Notes under the pieces: generated by a model | Told to the model about the DNA's origin: nothing | What the model saw: only the letters and a program-made list of their open reading frames with translations | Database searches by the model: none | Program-made: the position numbers and the translations under genes | Shown here: positions 1 to 11,597 of the stretch, piece after piece | Layout: every line of letters begins with the position of its first letter | Position numbering within the stretch: the first letter of the stretch is position 1 | Origin: Glandiceps talaboti | Taxonomy: Eukaryota; Hemichordata; Enteropneusta; Spengelidae | NCBI RefSeq assembly: GCF_964340395.1 | Contig: NC_135565.1 | Location: forward strand, 17,224,709 to 17,288,708 | Direction: 5' to 3' | DNA length: 64,000 nucleotides

Positions 1-174
1 TTTGATATCAAACATATGATCACATTTTCTGATGACATCGGACCTGTGACCACGTTATTTGATGACATCAAAGATGTGATCACATCATTCGATGATGTCA
101 AACTTGTGATCGCATTATTTGATGACGTCAGACATGTGATCAAATTATTTGATGACGTCAGACTTGTATTTACA
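1..174 (+). repeat. 30-bp minisatellite, possibly a coding exon end
   Basis: About six tandem 30-bp units run from the window edge, so the array may begin upstream. Thirty bases is ten codons, and the frame from base 1 is fully open. It reads a ten-residue motif of the form FDDxxxVIxx (for example FDDVRHVIKL then FDDVRLVFTV). Differences between units include synonymous changes (ttt/ttc, gac/gat, gtg/gta) and conservative ones (Ile/Val, Lys/Arg). The array ends against acaGTAAGT, with GT at 175-176, a good splice donor. Two units contain TGACGTCA, the palindromic CRE sequence. It could be the end of a repeat-coding exon or only a minisatellite whose period is a multiple of three. No known protein family is recognised. 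Confidence 0.6.
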
Positions 175-394
175 GTAAGTTGGATTAAACAAATAAGAAA
201 ATGTGTTGTACCAACAAAACTCTACCTTACAGGTTGTCTAATAAATCTGATTAAACTTATATAAATCATAACCTATCAAGATATTTGGAAACTGTGCCGC
301 GTTACATGACAACCAACCAACTTTACAATTCAACATGTACATATATTAGCAACATATAAAGTCATTTTGTTCTAATAGTACCACCAGAGATGAA

Positions 395-650
395 AATAAA
401 CAGCGCCATCTATCATAGAGTGAACAAGACTGACAATTTGCGATCGATAATAAACAGCGCCATCTATTATAGAATGAACAAGATTGACAATTTGCGATCG
501 ATAATAAACAGCGCCATCTATCATAGAATGAACAAGACTGACAATTTTCGATCGATGACAAACAGCGCCATTTATCACAGTGAACAAGATTGACAATTTG
601 CGATCGATAATAAACAGCGCCATCTATCATAGTGTGAACAAGACTGACAG
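395..650. repeat. 54-bp minisatellite, five copies
   Basis: Five head-to-tail units carry the core cagcgccatctat. They start near 401, 455, 509, 563 and 615. Spacing is 54 bp three times and then 52 bp, because the fourth unit lost two bases. Each unit also carries the palindromic gcgatcgat and a conserved gaacaagaytgacaat segment. Because 54 is divisible by three, open frames appear on both strands without implying coding. The two-base deletion breaks the frame, which argues against a conserved protein. Unit identity looks high (roughly 90% or more by eye), so the amplification is fairly recent. Confidence 0.85.
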
Positions 651-659
651 ATTGCAGTT

Positions 660-1890
660 GAAAGCTTTCAACTTAGCAATTTGTGTTGTGTGTATTGGTT
701 CGATTTATAATGCTCACATAGGTCCTTGATTTTCTTAAATAACCATCTACAACCGGATACCCCAATAGATTGAGCTTTCAACCAGAAAATATTTGATTTC
801 TAATTTCTAGAATGTAATAAATGTGTTTTGTGCATTCCACCATGATAAAACCAAATGTTGTAAAGTACAAATGCATATAGAGACTCAAATAATCTTCTCT
901 GTGAATCTGAGCTGAAGGAAGGTCTCTTGTATGTCAGAATTAACAATCTCAGACTGAATGTTCTGAGTGGTAACATACTCAGTAGGACCTTTCTAGCAAT
1001 GCCATCCACACAGCGAATCAAGGATGGGATTCCAGATACTGACATTATACAGCTAAAGAATGTCTCAGAAAGATGTGGTTGGGTTGCAACGAAAATGACG
1101 CCCTCTATGCTACACTATCATATTGTAATCTGTGCAAATGGTAGACAGAATCCTTATGACCATGTACGGAAAGACGGAGGTGGATGATTTGTGCATTAAG
1201 TCCATGATCAATTTGCATATTATGTTATAGTGGGTCGAACTACAATTGTTAAATTGAAACACGGAAAAGAAGGCGAACCAAAAATGTAAAATGAAAAACT
1301 CTTCAAAAACTTGCCATTGCGATTTTAACTCTACGTTATCAATGTTTAAAAAATGTATGATATCAACACAAAATGGAATGTGCTATATGAAAATCATTTA
1401 CAGGAAAATTTTCTTTTGATGGAATTAATTTTCACTTTGAACACAATCTGAAAAATGATCGCACAGCTACCTTTTCAGTCACTGCTTTTCTGTTTTACAT
1501 ACTGTATTAGTTAGTAAGCGTACTACTAAAAATGCACTGAGTATGCACCGTAATAAATCGTGGAAAGCACGAAAACGCAGTTCATTTCACATAAATGCTG
1601 ATGACGTCACAAAGTGACTTGCAAGTCTGAGAGCTTAATGGAACTGTACGCGAATACAATCAAGATGTAATTTTGTATCTTATTTTCTGCCACTTACTAT
1701 GTTCACGAATAATTTGGAATCTAATGTATATTATATCTGGATGAGTCCTTGTTGAACGCAACCCGCTGAAATACAGATAGCAGAGCCAATCTTATTCGCC
1801 TTCTCCGGGGCGGAAAACATAGTTTAAGGCCAAACGTTGTCCCCCCGTTAAACTCTGTGCAGTCGTATATAATTGATATGTAATCGTGTT
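660..1890. other. Unassigned stretch with two opposed ORFs
   Basis: Two overlapping open frames of 80-86 codons lie here, 927-1187 on the plus strand and 800-1045 on the minus strand. Neither contains a family motif I recognise, and the plus-strand frame opens with a non-ATG codon. The rest is AT-rich, with a CRE-like tgacgtca near 1610 and no tandem structure. Confidence 0.3.
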
Positions 1891-1894
1891 TTAA

Positions 1895-2684
1895 GGGAGC
1901 CTTCAGTAATTACAGGAGGGGGGAGGAATTAGGAGTGTGTCACTTTTTACAAATCGGTATATGGGGAGGGCCATATTTTAGAAAATGAAAATTAGGGTAG
2001 GGTCACGTTTTACTTAAATGATTCATTTTATCTAACTTTGTATTATGTTTAGATTTTGGCATGATCCCACCACTGCCGCCAGTTCCAAATCGTACTGCTA
2101 CCACATCGCACCACTGCCACCATTGTATAGTAATATCCCAGCACATCAGTGAAATGCAGTGAATTAACTGTGAATTAGTTGTGGTGTGAGGAGAATAGTG
2201 GGTCTCATGATACTGAATGTGGAAAAGCGTGCCAAGTCATTAGGGCGTATGTGGTGGAGTAGGGACCCGGATGTTGACCTCAGGTTGTCATCAGTTGTGT
2301 GCTCATCTAGGCTTTGGGAGTTCTGGTCTTCAGCTTAGCCAATAGACCCAGACACAGGCATTGATACAAACACATACTTTTAACTGCGGTGGTAATAGTG
2401 GGAAATAACAAATGGATGCCTTCAGAAAATATCAATGTGGTTGGATCTTACTGTTGTTTACTGATACTAGTGAGATTCAAACCTACGATCTCTTGAAACT
2501 AATCTTGAGCTCTAAGAACTACGCCACAGGGAGGTGGTGGTAAAGAATGTTTTTTGTGTGGAATAGTTGAAATTGAGGGAGGGCCACTATTTAGCATAAC
2601 GGACTAGGGGAGGATCAAATTTTGAGCCACATGCCGGACATAATTTCCCAAGGACCCCCCCCCCCGCAATTACTGAAGGCTCCC
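1895..2684. mobile_element. Non-autonomous DNA transposon (MITE-like) with TIRs
   Basis: The left end reads GGGAGCCTTCAGTAATTaC and then a G-rich run. The right end is its inverted complement, a C-rich run followed by GcAATTACTGAAGGCTCCC. This gives near-perfect terminal inverted repeats of about 20 bp, extended by G/C-rich tracts. TTAA lies directly outside the left end (1891-1894) and TAA outside the right end (2685-2687). That fits a TTAA target duplication that lost one base, as in piggyBac- or Kolobok-type elements. Inside each end is a related block, direct rather than inverted, with GGGAGGGCCA followed about 25 bases later by AGGGTCA or AGGATCA. No transposase frame is present, so any movement would need a protein supplied from elsewhere. 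A SINE-like block sits inside. Confidence 0.75.
2405..2545 (-). mobile_element. tRNA-derived SINE-like head inside the TIR element
   Basis: On the minus strand, TGGCGTAGTTCTTAGAGC fits a pol III A box and GGTTTGAATCTC fits a B box (consensus GGTTCGANTCC). The two starts are about 43 nt apart, as in real tRNAs. The D-arm and T-arm positions are partly paired and the acceptor stem is not. This is therefore a tRNA-derived promoter head, not a tRNA gene. The downstream (leftward) SINE body and tail cannot be bounded from one copy. Confidence 0.5.
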
Positions 2685-2787
2685 TAACACAATGCTGTTA
2701 CTGTACTTTTGAACCATAGCGGAAATGAGTCTGAAGACTCCAATCACACGATTTTGATGTTTAAGCGATTCTACTTTTCTGAATAAA

Positions 2788-2791
<4 letters not shown>

Positions 2792-2819
<28 letters not shown>

Positions 2820-2883
2820 AGACAGGACATACATACACACACACACACACACACACGCATACATACATACATACATACATACA

Positions 2884-2914
<31 letters not shown>

Positions 2915-2928
2915 GTATACATACAAAT
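2792..2928. repeat. Compound microsatellite (ACAG)n (AC)n (ATAC)n
   Basis: An ACAG run of about 30 bp is followed by an AC run from about 2834 to 2856, then an ATAC run of about 65 bp. It starts roughly 108 bp outside the right end of the TIR element. Any open frame here is only a translation of the repeat. Confidence 0.97.
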
Positions 2929-2939
2929 AAAATAACAAA

Positions 2940-5900
2940 CAAATGCACTAACTCACTAACTTCCGTAGTCTGTAAGATACGACACTCATACAACGCTATC
3001 AGCTACCACTTAGGTTACTAGTAGATGCCTGATAGAATTGAATAACACGACGGTATCGTATGATGATCGCACGATGTCACACAAGGTCAATAAAGGATGG
3101 GGAAGGGGGCCTGGCGATTGCTGATCTTCATTTTCACACTTCTAACCAAATTTCGAAAACTTTCACGTCTTTAGTGATAACATGTTCTGTATTTATAAAA
3201 GAGATGTTGATAACTGGGTTTATTGAAATTTAGTTCTAATGTGATACGTACACCTGTCAGTTTGTCCTAAACGAACGAAGTGCCTTTTTTTGAGCTTGTA
3301 CGACATTATGCGATTGTCCTATACAGTCTATTAATCTGGCCTTCCTCTGTTTTCAAACTTAAAAAAAATGTCAAGTTAGATTTAATTGTACGAAGGAGAT
3401 CGGACATTCATTGAGTTAAATGTTAGGTACATTTGTTACTATTCTTTGTACATTTATTACTGTAGATACCGTATGGTCTATGTGAAAGTTTTCAATTTTT
3501 TAAGAAATACCCTCTACGTCACCTCAGATCATCACTTTTGTATAGTGGTCCAAATATAACCTATCACCCTGTGAAGAGGCAGCTGTTCAGAGTGTTTGCA
3601 ATATCTATTAGTTTTTTAGTATTTGTCTAGGAAATTGCCCCCCCCCCTCCGGTGCACTCCATGGGGAATCATACGGGGAGACCGTCCTCGCACAGGCCTC
3701 TAAACCCAAATTGTCATACCACTTTTCACGAAAAAGGAGATCTTTCTCATTCTAAAGCGTTTGGTATATTCTGACACACATGTCGTCATCAATTTGATGT
3801 TACATTGGTTGTACTATATACTCTTGGAATACCTTGCCCAAAATGAACGACATATATTTTTTACAATAACTTATTTGTAAATAATCGTGGAGAAGTTTGA
3901 CTTGAACTATCACAGAAACTTTATTTTGAGATAAACATCAATAGAGTACCTTTTCCCAAACCCGAGGACAGTCAGAAGGACCCCTTTCCCATGGCCTGCC
4001 GTCCGCACGGTTGCTCCTAACTATCGGCAGGGGAGGGGGTTGGATTGTCATTAGCATCAGACGTTTTACCTTAATTAGCTTATGAACTTTGCTTCTGGAT
4101 TGTTGTACATTCAATTACACCTTATTAGGATAAACCACAATTACATATACCGTACGCTATAATCGTTTGTATGTTATCTTTTTAATGATGTGAAATCAAA
4201 AATTGTTGTCATGAACGGTGATAGCAGGACACGTGTTATCTAAGGTCACTGAAAGTTAACGTCTATCTGCGTATATCTATCTGAAAAGTTCAATGTGGCA
4301 TCAGAATAAAAAAAAAGTAATATGGCCGTGTTAGCTTAGCCAGCAAATTCGTAAATAATCCCCCTCCTTGACACAAAGGGAGATTATTCGGTTTTTTAGA
4401 ACATCACGAAAGATGCACGAGTCTTGTTGGGGATACGTTAGGTAATTGCGTCTACGATGTTAAAATGTTATATATTCCTCCAAGGGTAGACCACAGAGGA
4501 TATGGGATTTAATCCGCCATTTATCGAACACGAATTCTCGCCGCGCTTTAGCTTCGGGCTTAATCTTTAATTTCCGACCCTAAATTGACTGCCTCATTCA
4601 TTTGACATGTCGAAAAATAATATCTCATTGCAAAGCATTGTAATTATATTTGTTTTTCAGGACAATTTGAGAACCTGTGTTTCCCGATGATACATACAGA
4701 AGGATCGAGTATTAATCCCAATGGACCCATACAGTATATCTTAAATTACTCGCCGTTAGAATGACTGTTGAGGTTTCGCGACATTAGCCTATTCGATGTC
4801 CCCCTTGCTATATAGTTTGTCAGGCTCGGGGGAGTTTTTTGAACTTTCACATACAGGTACCATTCTAACCACGAAGTTGAGACGAGACTGCCCTGAGGCG
4901 GCTCTTAGGTTTCTTCTAACCTTCAAACCGAATCTTTTTTCAACGTGTCCTACATTCCCACTTATAAAAATGACTCTCACCTTTCCATAAATATTAGATT
5001 TGCTTTTAAAAAAGGGTATTAGTATCCCCTCAAGTTGTACCGATATAAAATTCACGCATATCTGGCGTCTGAACAGGAGAGTTGTCGTTCTTGTATTTCG
5101 TATTTTATCCTTTCGAAGTGTTTCGTCAACAAACCCTCGAATTCCTCATGGTATTTTAGATATTTGTTAAGATTGAGAAACTAGGGAGCTTGACGTTGAA
5201 GGCAAAGAAGCGAAACCTGAGAGTCACCTGCAAGTATATTGACACAGAAACGAAAATCATACACTCAAACTTTTAATTACAAAAACGATGGAGCGGACTG
5301 AGTCAAACATCAACTACATGACGATATGATATACAAGAAACGACACTTTGATCTTTTATTGAAATCCAGTTTAAACCCCCTCACTTTGTTATATTTATAC
5401 ATGAAAATTGGTCTTCCAAAAACGATTTTTCAGTATTCTGCATATAAGTTTATAGCGGTTGGAGTTCAGAAGTAAAGGGATTGATAAAAACCAGTCCCCC
5501 GGGTACATCAATGCCAGTACTTTTTAAATAAAACAAAATTTCTCTACGCAGGACTGACTGGCAATTCTTCGAAGCTTGATAAACTTTTAAAGACATTGTA
5601 TTTTTGAGTAATTATTCAGGTTTCTCTCAACTACGTTTTAATTATTCAAGACTTGACTCAATCGTAGATGTCTGTATGTTAGTAGAAATCGTTGTAAATT
5701 TATAAAAGTTCTGTTTTAGAAATGAAGTCCAATTATTCCTGTCACATATTTCTGATACAATATATTTTTCTATAACACCATGATAGAAGTCCACCCTTGC
5801 GTGTTAACTTAGTTTTGTAATTTGTGAGCGTCTGACATAACATTTTTGTTACGCATGGCTGTCATGTTTAATTCCCTTTGGGTCATTAACGTGTACGTTC

Positions 5901-6610
5901 TGGTATAATTCAGTCCAAACTTACCCAACCATACCATAAGTTGACACCAGTCCATATTATTTCACTCTTACGATGTATATACATACTGACTATTTTGCTT
6001 TTAAATCACAGTGTATCTTCCTTGACTGTTCTTTAGACCTTGCAAATGGAAGTATCGCATGACCCTGTCGAAAAAAAGAATCACTCTGGAAATCTAACTG
6101 ACTATATTCTCATATAAAATATTTTCAAAACGAAAAAAATAGCATTTTGTGAAACTTCGAAAGATTGTCATGTGATCTGGGAATTTACATACAAGGATTT
6201 CAAGGTACTTACGAATGACTTGATTTCGCATTTGATGTTATTAAAGAAAATTCAACCGATTTCTCAAGTGAGGTTGCTTATTATTAACACTTCTTAGTTT
6301 CTGTATATAATACTTGTAGCAATATACGACTGCATGGCCAAAAGGCCTTCGTATCGTTCTTTCCTGCTTATTTGTCTCGCTTCGGTTGGCCAAAATTAAC
6401 AAAATGTCCTTTAGAATCTCCCAAGGCCTTCCTGTAGTGTCTTGGGATAAGGAGTAATATTGTTTTCAGGAAATCAGTAGCTTAGAGAGAAGGATTATTT
6501 TCAGGAAATCGAAGACTTACAGACATAGTTTTAAAATTGAGAAGCTATATTTTGACAGCATAATATATTCTACAAATATACAGCAATGTGAATAAAAGGA
6601 AATATAATTT
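2940..6610. other. Gene-free AT-rich stretch
   Basis: No convincing coding frame, tandem array or transposon end was found in about 3.6 kb. C- or G-runs occur near 3640 and 4030, and a hairpin at 4354-4388 is listed separately. A 64-codon plus-strand frame at 4796-4990 has only weak similarity to a cadherin repeat and is not called a gene. Confidence 0.4.
4354..4388. other. Imperfect hairpin
   Basis: AATAATC pairs with GATTATT (7 bp), then one C/A mismatch, then CCCT pairs with AGGG (4 bp), around an 11-nt loop. It is an isolated structure with no visible gene context. Confidence 0.45.
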
Positions 6611-6619
6611 TTTCAGAAA

Positions 6620-6699
<80 letters not shown>

Positions 6700-6732
6700 G
6701 TCTGTGAGTGCGCGCGTATGTGTGTGTGTATG

Positions 6733-6773
<41 letters not shown>

Positions 6774-6785
6774 GCCTTTCTGTCC
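6620..6785. repeat. (CTGT)n microsatellite with TG-rich interruption
   Basis: Two CTGT arrays (about 78 and 50 bp) flank a GT-rich segment at about 6699-6735 that includes gcgcgcg. Reverse-strand frames with RQTD repeats are translations of this array. Confidence 0.97.
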
Positions 6786-6970
6786 ACATACCTTTCTAAC
6801 TGTGCACAAGTGCAGCATATATGAGTGTTTGTGTCAGTACTTTCAATTTGGACCTCTGATCTTGCAATAGATAAAGGTAATGCTAATTAATCCTTATAAA
6901 ATTACCTGATACTTTTGATAGAGATATGTAAAATACATTCCAGAGTCAGTATTGTATTTCCAAAAGTAAT

Positions 6971-7116
6971 CGAGAGAGCGACACACACAGAGACAGAGAG
7001 AGACAGAGAGACAGAGACAGAGACAGAGACAGAAACAGAGACAGAGATAGAGACAGAGACATACAGAGACAGAGAGACAGAGAGACACAGAGAGAGACAG
7101 AGAAAGAGACAGAGAA
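6971..7116. repeat. (GACAGA)n-type purine-rich satellite
   Basis: Irregular GAGA and GACAGA units form about 150 bp that is nearly free of T on the plus strand. It decays into scattered gaga/caga motifs as far as about 7290. Long frames on both strands are repeat translations. Confidence 0.9.
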
Positions 7117-7259
7117 AGAAAGAGACAAAGTGGGTGATAGGCGGAGAGAATTCGAAAGGCACATAGTCAGACAAGCAGAGAGGAGATAGGACGATAGGCA
7201 AGGAGACACAGAGAAGGAGACCGAGATAGAAAGGTACAGAATCAAAGAGACTGACACAA

Positions 7260-8344
7260 GGTGAGACACATAAAAGAGAATGATAAAGAAATATAGAAAA
7301 AAGAACAATCAATTTGTATATTTCTGGTCTTCGGGAGTATATAAGAACAGTGTACATGTATGTACACATGCCTATGTCAATACATAGAGACGTCACGTCC
7401 TGCCTCTCAATACTGAATATGGTCCTTTAGCATTAACTTCAATAAAAGTACTTTACTACTTCAAATATATGTATCCTTAGGTAATTTGCTTAATGGCTAA
7501 AACTATGGGAATACAGTATTTTTGTTACTATAGGTAGAAGTCATGACTCCAAAGTACTAATGTAAAAAAGAAGTTATTCATTACACTCAATTCCGAAAGG
7601 TCAAATTGGAATCCCTATGCAACACTTGGACATGAATTTGGTTTTAGATGTTCATTCATGTCACTTTCTACTTCAACTGACAAGATTTAAAATTGATATC
7701 AGAACATTTCAGTGTTTCAGTGACAAAAGTACAATTATACAGCGTTCGATAAATGTTGTATGGAAACTCATGATCAGTGCAAGAATCGGACTAGAAAACA
7801 GTTTGATGTACAAGTTTAGAATGTAACATTGTACAAATGGAATTTGAAAGGAAAGACGTGTACAGGCGCATTAGAAAGTATTCAACAAGTCATTGCACAG
7901 ACCCTGCACGCCTACAATATTTCTACTTTGACTCAAACTCTTCAAAAGACGCTGTATCTATTTGAAAGCCGTAATTCGTACCTGTATTTTCAAAGACAGT
8001 ATGGCTTCACGTAACCATATCGAAAGGTTGTCTACCTCCTAACCACAAACTTTAAGTTAAAACTTTAAAAGGTTATATAATGAGGTAACGAAAGCTTACC
8101 TTGTGTCTTGTATGAAAACAAACATGAACATTTACTAGATTTAGCCAACCAGAGTTAATCAATATCAATTACAGAATCACCATGTCAATCAATCTGAACA
8201 TGACTGCATACATACATACATACATACATACATACATACATACATACATACATCCATACGCACGTACGTACGTACGTACGTACATACATACATACATACA
8301 TACATACATACATACATACATACATACATACGTACGTACATACA

Positions 8345-8375
<31 letters not shown>

Positions 8376-9105
8376 TTCTGTTGGTCGATGTGGTCGAACG
8401 GCGATCATATCTGTCGTTAAACTGAACATTTTTCAATATAACTCAAGAAGTTGAATACCTACAAGCCTCATTCAAGTATTTACTTCTACGTAGAGGCAAA
8501 TTTTCTTTTAAGATCAAGACCATTGACCATGACCATTGATCATTAAGGTCAAACAGTAACTGATAGATTTCTGCCTAGAAACACAATTCAAGTGTCTACA
8601 CCTATGCTTATAGATGCAGGTCGTCAAGTCCAGCACTAAGGTTTGACTTTCACCTTCATATTCTACGTCAAATAGCAATGTGCTCAGAAACGTTCAAAGC
8701 TTTGAATACATAGCTACCATAGCAGTGTTCAAATCCATTGCCATTGCCATTGCCATTGACCTTAATCTCCCAATTCAAACAGCAAGTTATTCAAAATCAT
8801 TTGCTCACCTTGTATATAGTAACACTATTCAAGTTTCTCAACCTATATTATGGGTCGACGCTGATCTCATTTGCACGTAAAAGTCTACATACAGAAATTT
8901 AAAAAGGGGTCAGCTGATTCAGGTCAGTCATACAAAAATCTCTGAAACCCATGCTAGATTTCACAGACCCAATAAAACGAAATACAATGACTACATTGCA
9001 AGTTTAGAATTAGATATTCATTGTAGGTTACTATGCAAGGACAAAGTCTAACAAGAGAGCCATCTCTACTACTAAGTTATTGAACAATTAGTTGATTTCT
9101 GTTTT
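7260..9105. other. Gene-free stretch around a CATA array
   Basis: Two adjacent 61-69-codon plus-strand frames (7617-7826 and 7829-8014) have no recognisable motif. A small CCATTG tandem of four units lies near 8738-8762. The CATA array at 8206-8374 is listed separately. Confidence 0.35.
8206..8374. repeat. (CATA)n microsatellite with internal (ACGT)n
   Basis: About 170 bp of CATA units contains an internal run of self-complementary ACGT units (about 8261-8283) and a second short cgtacgta at about 8330-8338. The ACGT tract can pair with itself. Confidence 0.97.
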
Positions 9106-9109
9106 CTCT

Positions 9110-9645
9110 ATGGATTCCGAATCAGACTTTTATCCACATTTTGGTGACGCCATTCAAGATTCATCGTCGTGTGGTTTTTTAGTAAATGAAGTGTACGATC
9201 AGTTGAAAAAATTGGTAAAAGTTAATATTTATAAAGCTTTGGGACCTGATGAGCATTTCTGATATCATTCTGAAGGAATATGCTGCTGAGCTTTGCAACC
9301 CTTTCACTTATCCTCACTCGATCACTCTCTAATGGAGAATTTCCATCGTAGTTTCAAAAGGCTGAATGCACTCGTAACTGGCAACCACAAAACAAGCAAT
9401 TGTAAGCCCTTTTCCACATTGCCTATCATTAGCAGATTTGTTTATCCCAAGTCGTTTCAGCATGTTAAACAGGGATTACGATAATATCAACATAGTCATA
9501 TCCAAATTTGGCTTTTTAAGGCTCTTAAAATATTGGGTTTGATATTTAAAGAAACTGTCCATATTTCGGTTGTCTTAGGAGCCCATATATAGCTTATAAT
9601 ACAAGCATTTTAGACTATGTTCATGTGGTCTGGTCCCCTGGCTAA
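9110..9645 (+). pseudogene. Decayed non-LTR retrotransposon reverse transcriptase
   Basis: Several frames together give the typical order of a LINE-type reverse transcriptase. The first (9110-9259) reads NEVYDQLKKLVKVN and then KALGPD, the SPGPD-type motif before RT motif 1, and stops at TGA 9260-9262. A second frame (9255-9308) continues ISDIILKEYAAELCNPFT, matching the ILKE-A-EL-PPLT segment. A third (near 9335-9360) gives LSNGEFPS. A frame ending at 9484 gives NHKTSNCKPFSTLPIISRF, matching the SNYRPIS-LP-ISK motif. Near 9589-9642 IAYNTSILDYVHVVWSPG matches the post-catalytic LDYC-VVW segment. The stretch that should hold the catalytic YxDD box is missing, apparently by internal deletion. 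Frameshifts and stops show it is dead. The clade (CR1, Jockey or RTE-like) cannot be fixed from this remnant. Confidence 0.8.
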
Positions 9646-9729
9646 AGAATAAGAAACATAGCACGGAAAGAGTTCAGATGAGTTCCTTTGCTTCAGGGCT
9701 AATATGTCATATGATAGGAGCAAGCATAG

Positions 9730-10655
9730 TTTGTTGAAAAACAATTTTGTCAATCTTTTTTTCTCAGGTTTGTGATGGAAGAAAGGTTTTAGATTTAATC
9801 TTTTTATTTAATTATTTAAGCAGTTTTTATACTTCCCCTATGATCCTCAAAGATTTGAATTTTAACGCACCGCAAAGGAATACTAGATAATTGTGTGTTT
9901 TAGAACTTTAACATGTAAGACTGATTTTTTTTCTAAATATTTTGCTTTGCAGAGATGTATGTCTCCATTTAACGAAAGTTTAAATTTGAATCCCCAGATT
10001 GTTGACACTCACTCTAAATTAGGTCTTTCTTTCTTTTAGTCAGATCTGTTCATGATATTGTATGTTAGCAGCTTCACATGTATGTGTTGTGCTTTTTCTA
10101 TGTGCGCTTAAGATGCCTAAATGGGACGTGCTACCATTCGGCCATCTTGGAAAAAATATCAGAGGCAAACTTCATGTTGAGATTTGACCAAATGTTGTCC
10201 TACTGTTGCCAACAGGGACTCCAATAAGAAATGCAAGTATGACTTGAAATGGATCGACAGAGAGGGGAAATAAACCCAAAGGCGACAGACCTGGCAACAG
10301 TACATCATACTTACCAGTAATAAATTGACAGTGTATAAAGTTCTTATCAAATCACAAAGGTAATTAAGTGCCAGCTGAGGAATGAAATACGATATATGCA
10401 TCCACCTCTGTTTTGATTTGAAGGTCAATTCTAGAAGTACCGAAATGACACAGAGACATCAATACTGTATGTTACTCAAACCCTTTGTATAGATCAAAAG
10501 ACTTAATTGTTGTACAGTGTCTCATATACAGTGCCCGTTGGCAAGTAGGATTACATTCTAATATATTGTTCGTGAACTCTATCAAATGAGGACGACATAT
10601 GATGATAGAATAATGTCGTTGACATGCTCAGCTGCATCGTTCTCCTTTCTCAATT
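9730..10655. other. Gene-free stretch after the RT remnant
   Basis: The 3' part of the retroelement may reach here, but no clear motif was found past about 9730. An 89-codon minus-strand frame (10159-10428) has no recognisable family signature. Confidence 0.3.
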
Positions 10656-10658
10656 TAC

Positions 10659-10731
10659 TGACTGACTGACTGACTGACTGACTGACTGATTCACTGACTG
10701 ACTGACTGACTGACTGACTGACTGACTGACT
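10659..10731. repeat. (ACTG)n microsatellite
   Basis: About 73 bp of ACTG units with one short interruption (attc) near 10689. Confidence 0.97.
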
Positions 10732-10821
10732 CATCATAAAAGCAATGTTTTTAAGAGACCATGTTTCTTTTTAAAAAGGGATAATTCGAAGACTTCTTCT
10801 AGTCAATATGAGGAAATACTA

Positions 10822-10840
10822 CAGCAGCAGCAGCAGCAGC

Positions 10841-10884
<44 letters not shown>
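10822..10884. repeat. (CAG)6(CAA)n trinucleotide array
   Basis: Six CAG units change abruptly to about 15 CAA units. Both codons specify Gln in the shared frame, but the flanks hold stops and no gene, so a polyglutamine exon is not supported. Confidence 0.95.
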
Positions 10885-10885
<1 letters not shown>

Positions 10886-10889
10886 ACTA

Positions 10890-11590
10890 TCAATATACTG
10901 GATACACTAACCAGAAAATTCAAACATACTACCTATGAAAGTTAAAAGGATACCTTTAGCATGTTTGGGAAAATGGAAAAGGATTTTAATTCAAGTTGCT
11001 GATCTAGGCAAGTTCAGGTTGTCATCAAATGACCAAGATTAATGGAAGTCCTGCTACATATTCCTTTTTAAAAATTCAATATGTAAGTGACATGTTACTC
11101 GTTTAAAAAGTTAATTATCCTGACCTTGCCACCTTAAATGATTTGACAAATTCAAGGATAGTATAAATCATATCGCCTCCATAAATTGACACGTTCAATG
11201 TTAAATATATTTGCATTGAATTCATTATCTTCATTTTGAGTAATAATTAATCCGTCAAAACTGTCAGCTTGATACAAGTGATTTTCCTGTTATTCCTACA
11301 TATTCTTTCCTGTGATACTCTATTATTTATAATTACTCCTCATAAATATGTATGGTCTGTCGCATGTGATAAAATATAGATAGATGGTAACAATGAATAT
11401 TGTATTTTATAACACAACTTTTACAGTTACGTTTTAAGTAGCATTTGCCACTATAAATTAATTTCTCTCCTTGCATCTAAATTAAAGTTCACGTTAGAGA
11501 GAGGGTACGACTCACTGTAAACAGCTAACATATACACACCCTGTGACTTTTGAGTTGTTATGTGGTATTCACGGTGATGCTGTCGATGTT
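10890..11590. other. Gene-free AT-rich stretch
   Basis: No coding frame, repeat or element end was recognised. Confidence 0.4.
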
Positions 11591-11597
11591 TATGTCA

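Noticed and set aside
390-650. CRISPR-like array (repeats about 54 bp apart)
   Set aside because: The whole unit is repeated with no unique spacers, and the context is eukaryotic. It is a minisatellite.
10290-10330. Possible U1 snRNA (catacttaccag)
   Set aside because: Only the short 5'-splice-site-complementary motif is shared. The rest of U1 is absent.
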